NCBI RefSeq assembly: GCF_000313135.1
Contig: NW_004457604.1
Span: 1-33,598 of the forward strand
Reading direction: 5' to 3'
DNA length: 33,598 bases
Source of the DNA: Acanthamoeba castellanii str. Neff
Taxonomy: Eukaryota > Discosea > Longamoebia > Acanthamoebidae
A model generated the notes under the pieces. The model saw only the letters and a list, made by a program, of their open reading frames with translations, was not told the origin of the DNA and searched no databases. The position numbers and the translations under genes are program-made. How positions within the stretch are numbered: position 1 is the first letter of the stretch; the number at the start of each line of letters is the position of its first letter. Below are positions 1 to 10,987 of the stretch, in pieces.

Positions 1-486
1 CGGCGGGCCGGGCTTCACCTACCAGCGCGTCGACGACGACAACGGCAGCACGGAGATGAAGGACTTCTCGCCGGAGAACAAGATCCCCTGGATGAACAAG
101 CGAGCGCCCGTGGTACGCACCGCGCACTTCTGTGGTCGGTCCCACTGTGGCGTCGAACTTATGTCTCGTCTGTCCGTATGTGATTGGCGCATCAGCAACC
201 GCCACTGGTGGTGAAGATCTGCCTGTGGGTCGTGCAGGTGGGCTTGGCGGTGGCCATCATCGGCCTCTGGATCGCCACCGCCGTCGGCATTGGCGAGAAG
301 GTACGCCGTCGATGGCACCGAGAATTACTCCAGAAGCGAAGTGATGATCGTGCAACTTGTTTTCTTCCTCACCTAACCTTCATCATCCTCTTCTTCTTCT
401 TCATCTTCTTCTTCACACATCAGGACATCAACGACCCGAACGACAGCTACGATTCGACATGCGCCATCGGCACCAAGTTCCAGTAG
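1..486 (+). CDS. Cytochrome b561-type membrane protein, 3' end only
   Basis: This is the C-terminal end of a multi-exon gene whose 5' part lies outside the window. I read three exons, 2-112, 196-300 and 424-486 (TAG), all joining in phase 0 with GT-AG introns. They encode a hydrophilic stretch after a transmembrane helix, one further helix (35-residue exon rich in V, I, L and G) and a short tail ending in GTKFQ. The same three exons, in the same phases, end the complete DOMON-b561 gene immediately downstream (4093-4652), so the protein is inferred to be its tandem paralogue, a haem-containing transmembrane electron-transfer protein. The haem-binding core and any DOMON part of this copy are not visible. 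The first exon is almost identical to its partner, whereas the last two differ clearly. Confidence 0.85.
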
Positions 487-715
487 TCGAGTTCGAGCGC
501 AGCATGTTGTACAGCCCTTCCCCAAAACAAATATTGAACAAACCGTGTTTCATTGATATTACAGCATTGTACGTCTTTTTTAATGTTGCAATGCAACTCA
601 ACAACCTTCGTTACTAAGCATTGCCAAATCCATTTTAAGCCCCACTTACCTAAGGTGGCCAAAGACCGCACGAGTGAAGAAACGCAAGGATGCGGGCTTC
701 TTTTTCTTTTCAGAG
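487..715. other. Intergenic spacer between the two b561 paralogues
   Basis: About 230 bases lie between the TAG at 484-486 and the ATG at 716. The stretch must hold the 3' UTR of the upstream copy and the promoter and 5' UTR of the downstream copy. It is more AT-rich than the flanking exons, with a T-rich run just before the start codon. I see no clear TATA box and no separate gene. Confidence 0.5.
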
Positions 716-3700
716 ATGCACAACCGCGAAGGCGGATTCTTGGCCCTTGCGGGCTTGGCCTGCCTCTTTGTGTTGTGCCTGCACCTTCCCCTGGTGTCGG
801 GTACTTTTCCCAACATACACACGCACACTTGTTCTCCCCATTTTGTTTTTTTCTCACCTTCACCTTGGGTGATCTATGCAAGCCGGCAGCTTCACCCTGT
901 GGGGCGAGAGCGACTTCGACTCTTGCAGACTGCTCGTGGGCACTGTAAGTGAGGTCGAGTACGACTACAGGTGGGCGAACCTCTGCACCCATTTTCTTTT
1001 TTCTTCCCCTAAAACCTTGCCCTTTGTTGCCCTGTGGCGCTGCCAGGCTGTATTGGACCGTCAACAGCACCGCAGGCACCATCGTCATCGGCCTGGCCGC
1101 CAAGGTGAGCCACCCCACTCCCACACGCCCCTCGCGCCCTTCTCTTTACACGTGTGCAGGCCAACAACTCTGGCTCACGCATTCACGCGGCTTCACAGGC
1201 TCCTGGGTGGATGGGCTTGGGCCTTTCGTCCAACGGCAATATGAACAGTGGTACGTCCAGTTCCGCGTCCATACACGATGCACCGCACCACACAACTCGC
1301 ACGACAAACTCACAATACGCAACGCAACGCAGGAGGAACGTCTGATGATGCATCCGACATTTGGGTGGGTTGGGTGGGCGGAGCGGTCGGGGCCTGCGCC
1401 GATGGCTGCGTTGCTGACTACACCGCCAGCGCCAGGAGCCAGTGCGTCCGCCCGCTTTTACTACTTGCTCGGGCCGCTCTCTCTTGCAAGTGCACTCACT
1501 CACACCGCGCATGTGCGACATGAACCCACCACAGGCCTGTGCTGGACTCCACAGGAAATCTGGAATCCCTTGGGTTTGGCCAGGTACACGCACTTACCCT
1601 GTCTCGCCGTTCACACCACCTTGTGTGTGTCGTGTATGTCGTGTGTGTATGTGTCGTGTTTCGTGTGTGTGTGTGTCATGTGTGTCATGGTGTGTCGTGT
1701 GTGTGTGTGTGTCGTGTACTCACATCATCATGCTCTGATAGGTGGATGGCTACACGTGGCTCAAGTATCGCCGTTTGCTGGTGAGCACTGACTCAGCCGA
1801 TCGAGCCATCACACCCGACGAGCCCCAGTGGGTCATCCACGCCCTCGGCCCCGGGGTACGCACGCACCATTTTATTTTTTATATAACCCGCTGCTCATCG
1901 TTCCCCCCAATCCATACACGCAGCTTCCGCGGAGCTTCACCAACTTCGCTCCGGAGGGAGGCACCCGGAAGCACATGAACCAGACCAACGCGGCCGATTT
2001 GGTCCAGTTTGGCGAGCACCAATGTACGTCCAGGCCTCGTGTGGTGTCTTTAAAGTGTGCGACGCGCGCGCGTGTGAGGTGAGCTCTGTCATCACCATCA
2101 TCACCTCTACTCGCCCCTTAGGGACATGCGAACCAACCACCCCGGTCGCCAACGCCTCCAACCAGACCAGCACCGGTTCCTACAGGAACCCAGCCGACAC
2201 CTGGCGGGTCAGCTGGGCGGTTATCGAATCCGGCACCGGTCCTTACCCTTACTCGCCCCCGGCATCGTCATGTCCCTTCTCACCCCCATGTTGTTGTGTG
2301 TGTGTGCCATGTGTGTCGTGTCGTGTCGTGTCGTGTCGTGTCATTTCGTAGAGGTGGAGTTCAACATTTCAGCGCGCACGAGCTCGTGGTGGGCTCTCGG
2401 CATCAACACGGACGATCTGATGATCGGCGCCGACATCATATGGTGCTCCACCAGGTTGGTTTAGCCCTCTTTGCTTTGTGGATCATCAACATTCGTCGCG
2501 AAAAAGACTCGGGCCATGCACCATTAGCTAAACGGCGGCGCACGACACGCGGCGCACCACACACCACATCGGCAGTGGCGGCAATTATGTGGTGGTCGAC
2601 AGGAAAGCCAATGCGCACGAGACGCCCCCAGCCGACGCGAGCCAAGACGTCGAGTTAGTCTCGGGCGATTGTAAGCTCTCTACATTTTTTTAGTTTTTAT
2701 CTTTTTTGGTCAAAATTGTCATCATTTTACGTATTATTGATTTATCTATGAATTGACGCAGTCGTGGACGGCTGGTCGACCTGCCGCGTGCGCCGCCCGA
2801 TCGACACCGGCGACTCGACTCAAGATCACGTCATCCGAAACAGCTCAATGGTGCGCTCGTGTGCAGTGTGCGCGTTAATTACCAATTGGGCGCTCACAAG
2901 GCACGCGTGTGGTGACGCCTTGTCCAGAACCTGTTGTGGGCCTACGGCGCGAGCCTGGCCAAGCGTAGCTGTACCGGATTCTGCCAGCACAACTCCGACG
3001 CGGTACCGCACGCGCGCACCTTTGCGCTGGACCCCAGACCACTCATTCGTCGCGCGTGTCGTGCGTATTTGAGCGCAGAGAGGACTGGCGTCGGTCAACT
3101 TCTTCACGGGATCGGCGACCGAAGTCAAGCAGACTGACGACAGGCGCAAGGCGCACGGCATCCTCATGCTCTTCGCCTGGGGCCTGCTCGCCGTGGCCGG
3201 CGCCTTCATCTCCAGGTGAGACGCCTTCACCACCTCTCCCGCCTCTTTCTTTGCCAAAATTCCTTCTCACATCCCACGCACGCGACGCACGCGAAACACA
3301 CGACACACACCACGCACGACACGCACGACACACACGATGGCAGGTATTGCAAGACGCCACAGGGCAAGTGGGTGCTGTACGGCTACGTGTGGGTGCACCT
3401 GCACGGCTTCCTCGGCATCCTCACCTTCGCCATCAACCTAATCGCCTTCGCCCTCATCGTGGACTGGGTCAGCGATAGAGGGATCAGCCACTTCAAAGGA
3501 GGTGCGGTGCCGCCGCTGCTCGCTCACAACGCATTCGAGCGACACACACACCCGCTCACGCTCACCATCGCACGCGCGCACCACCGCACCCGCGCACGCC
3601 CGCACCCGCGCACCCGCGCATACCACCGACTGACATTGTGCGTGTCGGTGTAGCGCATGAGATCATCGGCATCATCATGTTCATCTGCTCCTTCTTCCTG

Positions 3701-4652
3701 CCAATCTTTGGTGTCGTGGGCGAGCTGTTCCTCAAGAAATGTACCTACCCCTAAGACACCGTGTCGTGTGTATGGTGTGTCGTGTGTGTGTGGTGTGTGT
3801 CGTGTGTGTGTGCTGACGGTCTACATTTGATCGCGACTGCGGAATGGACAGACCACGACCCCAACTGGGTGGGCTACCTGATCGGCACGGCGCACGGGTG
3901 GTTCGGCAAGGCGCTCGTGCTGCTGGGCCTGGTCGAGATCTACCTGGGCCTCGCCCTCTACTGCGTGCCCACCTATACAATGGTACTCGGCTGTGCACAC
4001 GCTCGCTCACAACACGTGCGCTGACCAAACCGCACACACGACACACGCACACACGGCACACACGGCACACACTACACACACATGGTGCGCAGGTGACGTA
4101 CGGAGTGGCCGTGGGAAGCATGATCGCGCTGTTCCTGGTGCACGAGGTGCTGCGGTGGTTCGCGCCGTGGGGCTCGTGGCTCGGCGGGCCGGGCTTCACC
4201 TACCAGCGCGTCGACGACGACAACGGCAGCACGGAGATGAAGGACTTCTCGCCGGAGAACAAGATCCCCTGGATGAACAAGCGAGCGCCTGTGGTACGCA
4301 CCGACCGCACACGCGCATGTACCGACCGCACACGCACGCACGTATGGGAGGCTGATGACGCGTATGTGGTGGCGTGTGGTGTTTTGGTTCATTAGCAACC
4401 GCCGCTGGTGGTGAAGATCTGTTTGTGGCTTCTGCAAGTGGGCTTGGCGGTGGTCATCATCGGCCTCTGGGTCGCCACCGCCGTTGGCATCGGAGACAAG
4501 GTACGACGGCGTCGCCGTGGGTCAATCCACCGCGTGTTGTTGTGGGCACCACTTGCTCACAATTTCTTCTTTTCTTCTTTTTCTCTTCACAGGACATCAG
4601 CCGCACGGACAGCTTCGAGTCCAGCTGCACCATCGGCACCAAGTTCCAGTAG
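716..4652 (+). CDS. DOMON-DOMON-cytochrome b561 transmembrane protein
   Basis: Twenty exons give a closed model of about 670 residues: 716-800, 883-970, 1047-1104, 1199-1250, 1333-1441, 1535-1583, 1742-1855, 1924-2023, 2122-2238, 2352-2454, 2576-2670, 2762-2850, 2928-3002, 3079-3215, 3344-3501, 3654-3740, 3852-3982, 4093-4293, 4396-4500 and 4593-4652. Residues 1-28 look like a signal peptide. Two DOMON modules follow, at about 30-185 (APGWMGLGLS, DIWVGWVGG, YTWLKYRRLL) and about 240-370 (WWALGINTDDLMIGADIIW, DGWSTCRVRRPIDTGD). The b561 core has helices carrying KAHG, HLHGF, AHEIIG and TAHGW, so the four haem-ligand histidines fall near residues 404, 444, 478 and 520. A long C-terminal extension ends in one more helix. 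Proteins of this class pass electrons across a membrane, often to ferric iron, with DOMON on the non-cytosolic side; that role is inferred here. The donor of the exon ending at 2238 (GTCCTT) is weak but needed for frame. Confidence 0.88.
1616..1722. repeat. TG-rich simple sequence in an intron
   Basis: The intron 1584-1741 of the DOMON-b561 gene is largely imperfect TG repeat with interspersed TCGTG units. The coding strand carries the TG sense. It explains several spurious cysteine/valine-rich ORFs here. Confidence 0.9.
2316..2340. repeat. TCGTG pentanucleotide repeat
   Basis: Five perfect copies of TCGTG lie just upstream of the acceptor at 2351 in the DOMON-b561 gene. The same unit recurs in the ArfGAP gene (23886-23900), and its complement lies in the GNAT intron (about 33483-33503). 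Confidence 0.95.
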
Positions 4653-4780
4653 TGTGGCCCTGACAGGGCTGCTCTGCTCCGCTCCTCTTCCTTTCTCTTC
4701 TCTCTTTCTATTTGAAAAGTGTTTGTTTAGGTTTTTTCTTCTGTGGCACAAGCTTGAGAGATTGAGGCGCGTGGGTGGTG

Positions 4781-6125
4781 TTACATGGGCTGGCTGGCAT
4801 GGGGTTTTAGGGCCAAACGGATCAGTCGATCGGGCGGCCGGGCGTGATGGGCCGCAGGGCGGCGGGGGACGTGGTGGTGTTGACGGCGGCGAGCGAGGGC
4901 AGGGGCGGTACGGGCGGCGGCCCTCCGCCAGCCGGCGCCTTGCCGGGCTGCGGCCGAAGCGGCGCCAGGAAATTGCCGGCGGGCGGGGGCGACGGCGGCG
5001 GCGGTCGTGGGCGCGGCCGGCGGTGGTGCAGTGGGGCGAGGCCGTGAGGGCGTCGGGCGATGGCGTCGCGAGCCGCCGGTCGGCCCCGACGGCGAGGTGG
5101 GCGACGTGGGCGAGAGCGGGCCTGCAGCTGCGGCCGAGCGCGGGGACACCGGCGGTATGGCGATCGGCTGCACGACGATGCCCGGCTGGGCGAAGCTGGG
5201 CCGAAGCGGCGCCACCGACAGCGACGGCGACGGCGAGCCCGCGGTGGTGGACGATGGCGACGACGGCAGCGACGACGACGAGCCCAGGTCGGTTTTTAAC
5301 TCCGAACCGGCGGCCGCCCCAACGAGTGAGGGCAGGTCGGGCGTCGAGGCCGACTTGGCCTTGTCGCTGATCTGCACAGCGACCGACCGTGGCGAGACGG
5401 GCGGCGGAGGCAGGGCCGAGGTGGGTTTGTTGAGGGCGGCGATGGAGATGGCCCGCACCAGCGGCTTCGGGGCCGTCGGCCTCTGCGGTCTCTGGAGCTG
5501 CGCCGCCGGGGCCGGGGCCGTCGTCGGGGTTGAGGCCTGCTGAGGCGGTGATGACGTGGCATTGCTGACCACTGCTGCTGCCGTCTGCTGCGGTGCAGGC
5601 GGTGATGACGTGGCATTGCTGCCGTTCGCGCGAGGCGAGAGGGGCCGCGCGGCCGGGCGCGCTTCCGCGGCTGACGAGTTGGTGGGCCGCACGGCGTCGG
5701 TCTCCCGCGGGGACAACGGTGGCGAGGAGGCCTTGCTGGCGTTCTCTTGTCGCTCCTTGTCGAACGGGTTGCTCGCCGGCGCAGCGGCCCGCTTGATCAC
5801 CTTGTCAAAGAACATCCCCTCCTTGCTCTCTGTTGAACGTAAGTCACCATGACACACGACACGACACACACGCACGACACGCACGCGCTCGACCGCACAC
5901 GCGCAAGGTGTGGTCTCCGTACTTCTGAGGGCGCGTCTGCTGCTGTCGCCCTGCTCGCGCTGCTCGCCGACGATGGGTCCGGCCTCCCGCCGTGAATTCT
6001 TTCGGTGCGCGTCCTTCACGACGTCCATCAGATGCGCGTTCTGCTCGTTCAACCTGTCACGGCCATCCACCATTCATTCAGCGCCTTCCCAGACCGTGCG
6101 TGTGCGATTGTGCGTGTGCGGTGTT

Positions 6126-6191
<66 letters not shown>

Positions 6192-8411
6192 GTGGTGCGT
6201 TGCTGTACCTTCTGTTCTCCATCTCGAGATCGGCGATGCGGACTTGGAGCTGCTGGACCTGCTGCTTGAGCTTGGCCTCTTCCATGAGCAGCGTCTCAAT
6301 GGCCTCGGTCGTGTCCCTGTGCTCGGCATTCGCGTTCATTCGCACATGTGAGCAAATTGAATTAATGAATTAATGATTTAATGAATTAATATATAAGAGA
6401 TAATATAAATAAATATAAAAATAGTACACAAACCACAGTGCGCACCTGGGCTCCACTTTGAGGGAGAGGGTGTAGGCTACGGCTTCGTCCTCCACCTGCG
6501 GCAGCTCCTGCAGCATGTCGCGAAGCTCTGGCACGAGCTGGGGAACAGCGATATAGAACAGTGAGTGCGATTGCACCACCGCACACGCGCACACGACGCA
6601 CACGACACGCGCGACACACAGACGATGTGCGTACGGGATAGGTGTAGGAGGGCGTTTGGTAGAATCGAATCTCGGTGATGACGGCGGCGATCATCTGGCT
6701 CTTGTTCCAGTTGATGAGGTCGTCCAGCGTGTTGGGGTTGCCGTCCTCGATGAACGTGAGGTCCGTCAAATACACGCCTGCACCGGCACAGTCGCGGTTA
6801 AGGTGGCGGCGGCGCGGTGAGTGGTTAAGGTGGCGGTCAGTGTCAGCGCTGTGGGAGCGCGTACCGAGATAGGGGACGCAGGGAGGCACTGAGCCGTGGA
6901 GGGCAGAGCGGTAGAGCTTGTAGGAGGAGTCGTGCGAAGTCAACTCCTCCAGGAACCGCATCGCGCTCTCCCACTCGGCCTCCTTGTTGATCAACTGCGC
7001 AGAGAATCGAATCCAGAGCGCATCAGTGTGTGCGGTTGTGTGTGTGTGTGTGTGTGTTGGTGTGTGTTACCTCCCACGACTTCTTCAATCGTGACACGGG
7101 AGACGAGTGGAGGCCGGACATGATTTGCATCACGCCGTTGAAGTTGTTGCATTCCGCCAATTTCTGTTCGGACATAAATAACGAAAAAGTGAACTAGATG
7201 AGCGCATTGTGTTTCAAGATGGACCGACAGGTGTGATGCGATATCAGGTACCTTGCCGAGAGTGATGAACTTCTTGATCGCGTTGACGCGGTCTGTCAGC
7301 TTCACCTTGTTGACCACTTGCGACGTGACCCAAGCGCTCATCTACGGAGCACGCGAACGCAACGTACATCGTTGAGTTACAGCCATTCTAACATCACATA
7401 ATATATGATTTGAATATTATAATGGATGCACGCACCATGTTGAATCGCTTGATGATGGTCAGGATGTTGGGTGAGGTGATGTGCTTTTGCTTGCTGTTGG
7501 ACCACGCCTTGTTCAAGCATTCGCTCGGGCGTATCTTTCGCCACAGCTCGTGCTCTGCAGAAGAAAAGAAGAAAAGAAAAGAAGAGAAAAGACTCAGCAC
7601 AGGCGCAAGCAAGCGGGCGTGGGGGCGACAGGTGCGCGCATACCAAGGAGGCACATCTGCTGGGCGAGGATGCCCACATCATCGATGTCGTCGATGTTCA
7701 GCTCCTTCGCATTCGTGGGACTCACCGAAGGCGGCGACAGATCCTGACTCGTTTTCTTCGCTCGGTAGTCGGCCTCCCACGCCTGCAGCGCACACCGGTT
7801 ATATCTTAATTATGTAGTAAATAAAATAATGAACTGTAAATACCTCAAACGTCTTTCGGAGTTGTTCGGCTGCGGGTTTCATGTACAGCGGCAGAATATC
7901 TGTGATGAAAGTCTGACAAACACACAGCGCACAGCGCACAGCACAACACGCAACACGATTCAGCACGATCGGTGCGCGCGGCTGCCGACTGCAGACTAGG
8001 TCGAGGGGCAAGTCGTACCTCGAGTTCGTACATGATGTCGCCGGAGCCAGAGTCGCGGCCCTCCTTGCGGAAATCGTACCCGTGCTCCTTCATCCAGTGT
8101 TTGAGGACCATCACAACTCTAGGAATGTGTGCGTAGTGTGCGGTGTGTGCATGTGGTGTGTGTAGGGTGAGTGCAATCAACGTATCATTTGGGCGCCAAA
8201 TGTGTGGCGGAGAGCGTACTTGATGCGGACCAGGTGCAGCTGCTGCTCTCGCTCCTCGTCATTAAGGTAGGGATCGAGCGGCGTGAATTTGCCGATGTAC
8301 CGATGCAGCAGCTTGCGAAGCAGCTCTTGCGGAGTCATGAACGACCTGTACGTAAGCATGAACGCGTCCCTGAACTTGGCGTCTGTAGTGTTTGTCTTCG
8401 TCAGCTGATGT

Positions 8412-8462
<51 letters not shown>

Positions 8463-9960
8463 ACTTGCCTGAGTATTTGGGCGTGGTGAGCCATTCGACG
8501 AGCTTGTCGGCGGTTGCGGCCTTGACTCGGGGCACCTCGGTGGGACTGGCGGCGGGCATGTAGCGAATCTCGGCCGAATCCTCCTCCACTGCCCACAGCG
8601 CCGGCGTCGCCGATGACGAGGCATCGACGCTGAACGCTGCGCTCCCCAGCGCACTCACGCCCCCACCGCTGCTGCTGTGTCCAACCGACTTTGACCCATC
8701 GAAGCCGCGGCTTCTGCCGCTGCCGCCACTGCCGGTGCCCTCGTCCGTCGCCAAGTCCATCATTCGCTCGGTGCCGGGCGATGTCGACAGCGAGAAGTCG
8801 AACGAGGACTCACGGTCGACCGTGCGATCCCTGTCGTCGAACGAGCGCTCGCGCTTGGCCCGCATCTTGCGCATGTTGCGGCCGAGCCACCCGGCCGAGC
8901 CGCTCTCGCCCGAAAACGAGTCCTTGCGCTCGCGCCCGGCAACGCCGTCGGCCTGCGCCTGGGCAGCGACGAGTCGTTCGAGCTGCCGTGCCTCGTATTC
9001 CTCACGAGCTTCGGGCGTGAGCCCCATCAAAAATGATCCCTGCACGCGCATCACCGAATAAGGCGTGTGTGCGTGTTCGGTGGTGCGTGTGCGGTCGTGC
9101 GTGTGCGATGGATATACCTTGGGAGTGCGCAGGTCGCCTTCCACCTGGGTGTAGAGGGAAAGCAGATGGGCAACCGCTTGACCGACCTTCTTCGGCGAGG
9201 CGCTTGCCGAGTTGTCAAAGGCGCCTTCCACATCCTGCGTGACAGCAGTTGTCGCACGTGCGTGAGTTATCACACACACACACACACACATACACACACG
9301 ATCACACACACACGTAAGGTTGCGACAGTGGTACCTGGAAGTAGTAGTTGAAACTGCCGTCGAGGAAGTCGGACTGTGACTTGGACAGGATGAACTCCCA
9401 CTCGAACAGGGTCTGGCCGATCCAGTGCGCTTCTTCTCGCGTGATACCAAAGTTGGTCTTGATCCACTCCACCGCCTCCGAACCTGCAGCACCCAAGCAC
9501 ACCGTGATGGTTAGCTCGCACGGCCGTAAAAAAAGCAAAATTATTATTATAACTAAAATAAATTTCGCGTCCTACTATAAATAAAAAATAAAATTACATA
9601 ATATAAATGGAGCCCTCAACGACCAAAGAGCGAAGAAAAAGAGCGAAAGCGAGAGATGGGGGGCTCGCCTTTGAACTTCCTGGTCTTTTTGATCTTGTTG
9701 AGGAGGTTCTGTTTTTTGATTTTCATCTTGGCCACGGCCAGCCCGCAAGCGGGGTCATGAAGGGCCGACGCCACCATCCGCACCGACGCCACCAGCCCGG
9801 GGTCGGCCTGTGGCGTGGTGGTAGTAGGAGTGGCTGACGTCGACGTCGCTAAAGAAGGCGATGAAGATGATGACGTTGAAGATGAAGCCGGTGGCGAGGC
9901 CGTAGGAGAGTTGAAGGTCGGAACGAGACCTTCACTCGCCCCCGCACTATAGCTGTACAT
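4781..9960 (-). CDS. DEP domain Ras guanine nucleotide exchange factor
   Basis: Seventeen exons read in frame (minus strand): 9960-9624, 9483-9335, 9234-9118, 9039-8469, 8382-8220, 8118-8019, 7912-7844, 7782-7644, 7554-7436, 7341-7252, 7163-7071, 6994-6865, 6777-6635, 6537-6446, 6316-6209, 6053-5923 and 5829-4781, about 1199 residues. A Ser/Thr/Pro-rich start leads to a DEP domain (about 61-162; FGITREEAHWIGQ). Next come a RasGEF N-terminal domain (about 365-490; MLTYRSFMTPQELL, LKHWMKEHGYDF) and the catalytic Cdc25-type domain (about 502-770; LWRKIRPSECL, ECNNFNGVMQIMSGL, YLTDLTFIEDGNP). A short coiled coil (about 772-845) and a Pro/Ser-rich tail follow. The protein should load GTP on Ras-family GTPases, with DEP directing membrane or receptor association; the substrate is unknown. 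Intron 8468-8383 is GC-AG. The tail frame appears to break near 5070-5090: the next frame has better codon use and stops at 4822-4824, so the last roughly 90 residues are uncertain. Confidence 0.92.
5542..5623. repeat. Short direct repeat inside the RasGEF tail
   Basis: A segment of about 24 bases beginning GGCGGTGATGACG occurs at about 5542 and again at about 5600. On the coding strand each copy encodes the peptide SNATSSPP, so this is a small in-frame duplication in the low-complexity tail. Confidence 0.85.
6132..6189. repeat. (TG)n microsatellite in a RasGEF intron
   Basis: About 29 uninterrupted TG units on the plus strand, so (CA)n in the pre-mRNA of the minus-strand RasGEF gene. It lies in intron 6208-6054, between the two coiled-coil exons. 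Confidence 0.97.
8413..8459. repeat. (TG)n microsatellite in the GC-AG RasGEF intron
   Basis: About 23 TG units on the plus strand, read as CA in the transcript. They fill more than half of the GC-AG intron 8468-8383, starting about nine bases inside its 5' splice site. Confidence 0.97.
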
Positions 9961-10987
9961 CTTCCGCCCCTCTATTTTGTTTATGATTCGTAATGGCCCT
10001 CCCCCTCTCTTTCAGGTATGAAGGGCTTTGCCGTAACGAACACACTTGGGTTGATGGTGGGGCGGGTATGTTGTGTGGTTGGCTGAGCCACCAACTATCA
10101 AAGAATGTCAAGCACGCTCACGACCACCAGCAAGAAGCTTCAAGGTAAGGAGGGAAAGGAGGAAGAAGGAGGAAGAACAGAAGCAGTAGGAAGGAGTAAA
10201 CACGAGGAGGACAAGGGAGTGAGGTGAAGATATCTGATTGACCAGCCAGCAAGGAGGAAAGCAATACCCACCACTATATTGCAAGGACGAATTAAAATCC
10301 CCTGTCAGCCACTGGAGAAGGCACGCCCAAGCGATTGGCCGCACCATCCAGACCACACTGGGATCTTGCATCTTGTCCTGTCACCTTCAAGAAAAGCCAG
10401 GGAGGTAAAGTTGGCTCCCATTCTCCCTGCCATAAGGCCACTGGATGCACTTGGGGAGAAAGAGGATAGGGTAGGAGGACCGTGTGCATTCAGAGAATTC
10501 ACCTTGTGGCCACATCTCAAGGCCTACTGGCCTCCGGGGGGCTCCAAGAGTCAGCTCCCGCAGCGCTCCAGAGTTGGCTGTGATTGTTTGTGGTCGCGGC
10601 AGCACTGAGCGATGGCCGCACGGCCAAAAGAGAATGAAACGGGGCAAAATTGAACCACGTGCTTGGGTGTCTCCGGCGCGACGCGTAACGGCTGGAAGAG
10701 GACCCAAAAACTACACAACAAGTTCGCTCTTGCGAGCTGCCCCTTGCGCACGAAGACTCAAGCGGAGCCGGGGAGATACAAAGCAGCCCGAAAGAAGGAG
10801 AGAAAGGAAAGACACAAATCCATCTCGGGCTTGATCCATCTCTTGAGCCGCAGCCTGATGTGGTAGCCCCCCCCCCAAACCCCCCTTGCAGATGATAAAG
10901 CTCTTACGTTGGTGTCTGCAACCCCCCCCCTCTCTTTCTCTTTCTCCTTTCCTTGCGCGTCCATCTCCACTGCGTGCGTAGTCGGTC
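9961..10987. other. Divergent intergenic region, possible upstream ROCO exon
   Basis: About 1 kb separates the start codons of the minus-strand RasGEF and the plus-strand ROCO kinase, so it should carry both promoters. A candidate non-AUG-proximal exon lies at 10068-10144: its ATG opens 25 codons and it ends at a strong donor (CAAG then GTAAGG at 10145). That exon would join in correct phase to an acceptor at 11157, giving an alternative ROCO N-terminus. A second ATG at 10105 runs to the same donor but in a phase that does not fit. Positions 10150-10260 are purine-rich on the plus strand. Positions 10280-10760 have mixed composition without microsatellites; a 109-codon plus-strand ORF there (10279-10608) matches nothing I recognise. 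Short poly-C runs lie near 10866 and 10922. Confidence 0.45.

Noticed and set aside
447..1124. 225-codon minus-strand ORF
   Set aside because: It spans the spacer and the first two exons and introns of the DOMON-b561 gene in antisense, with no recognisable motif.
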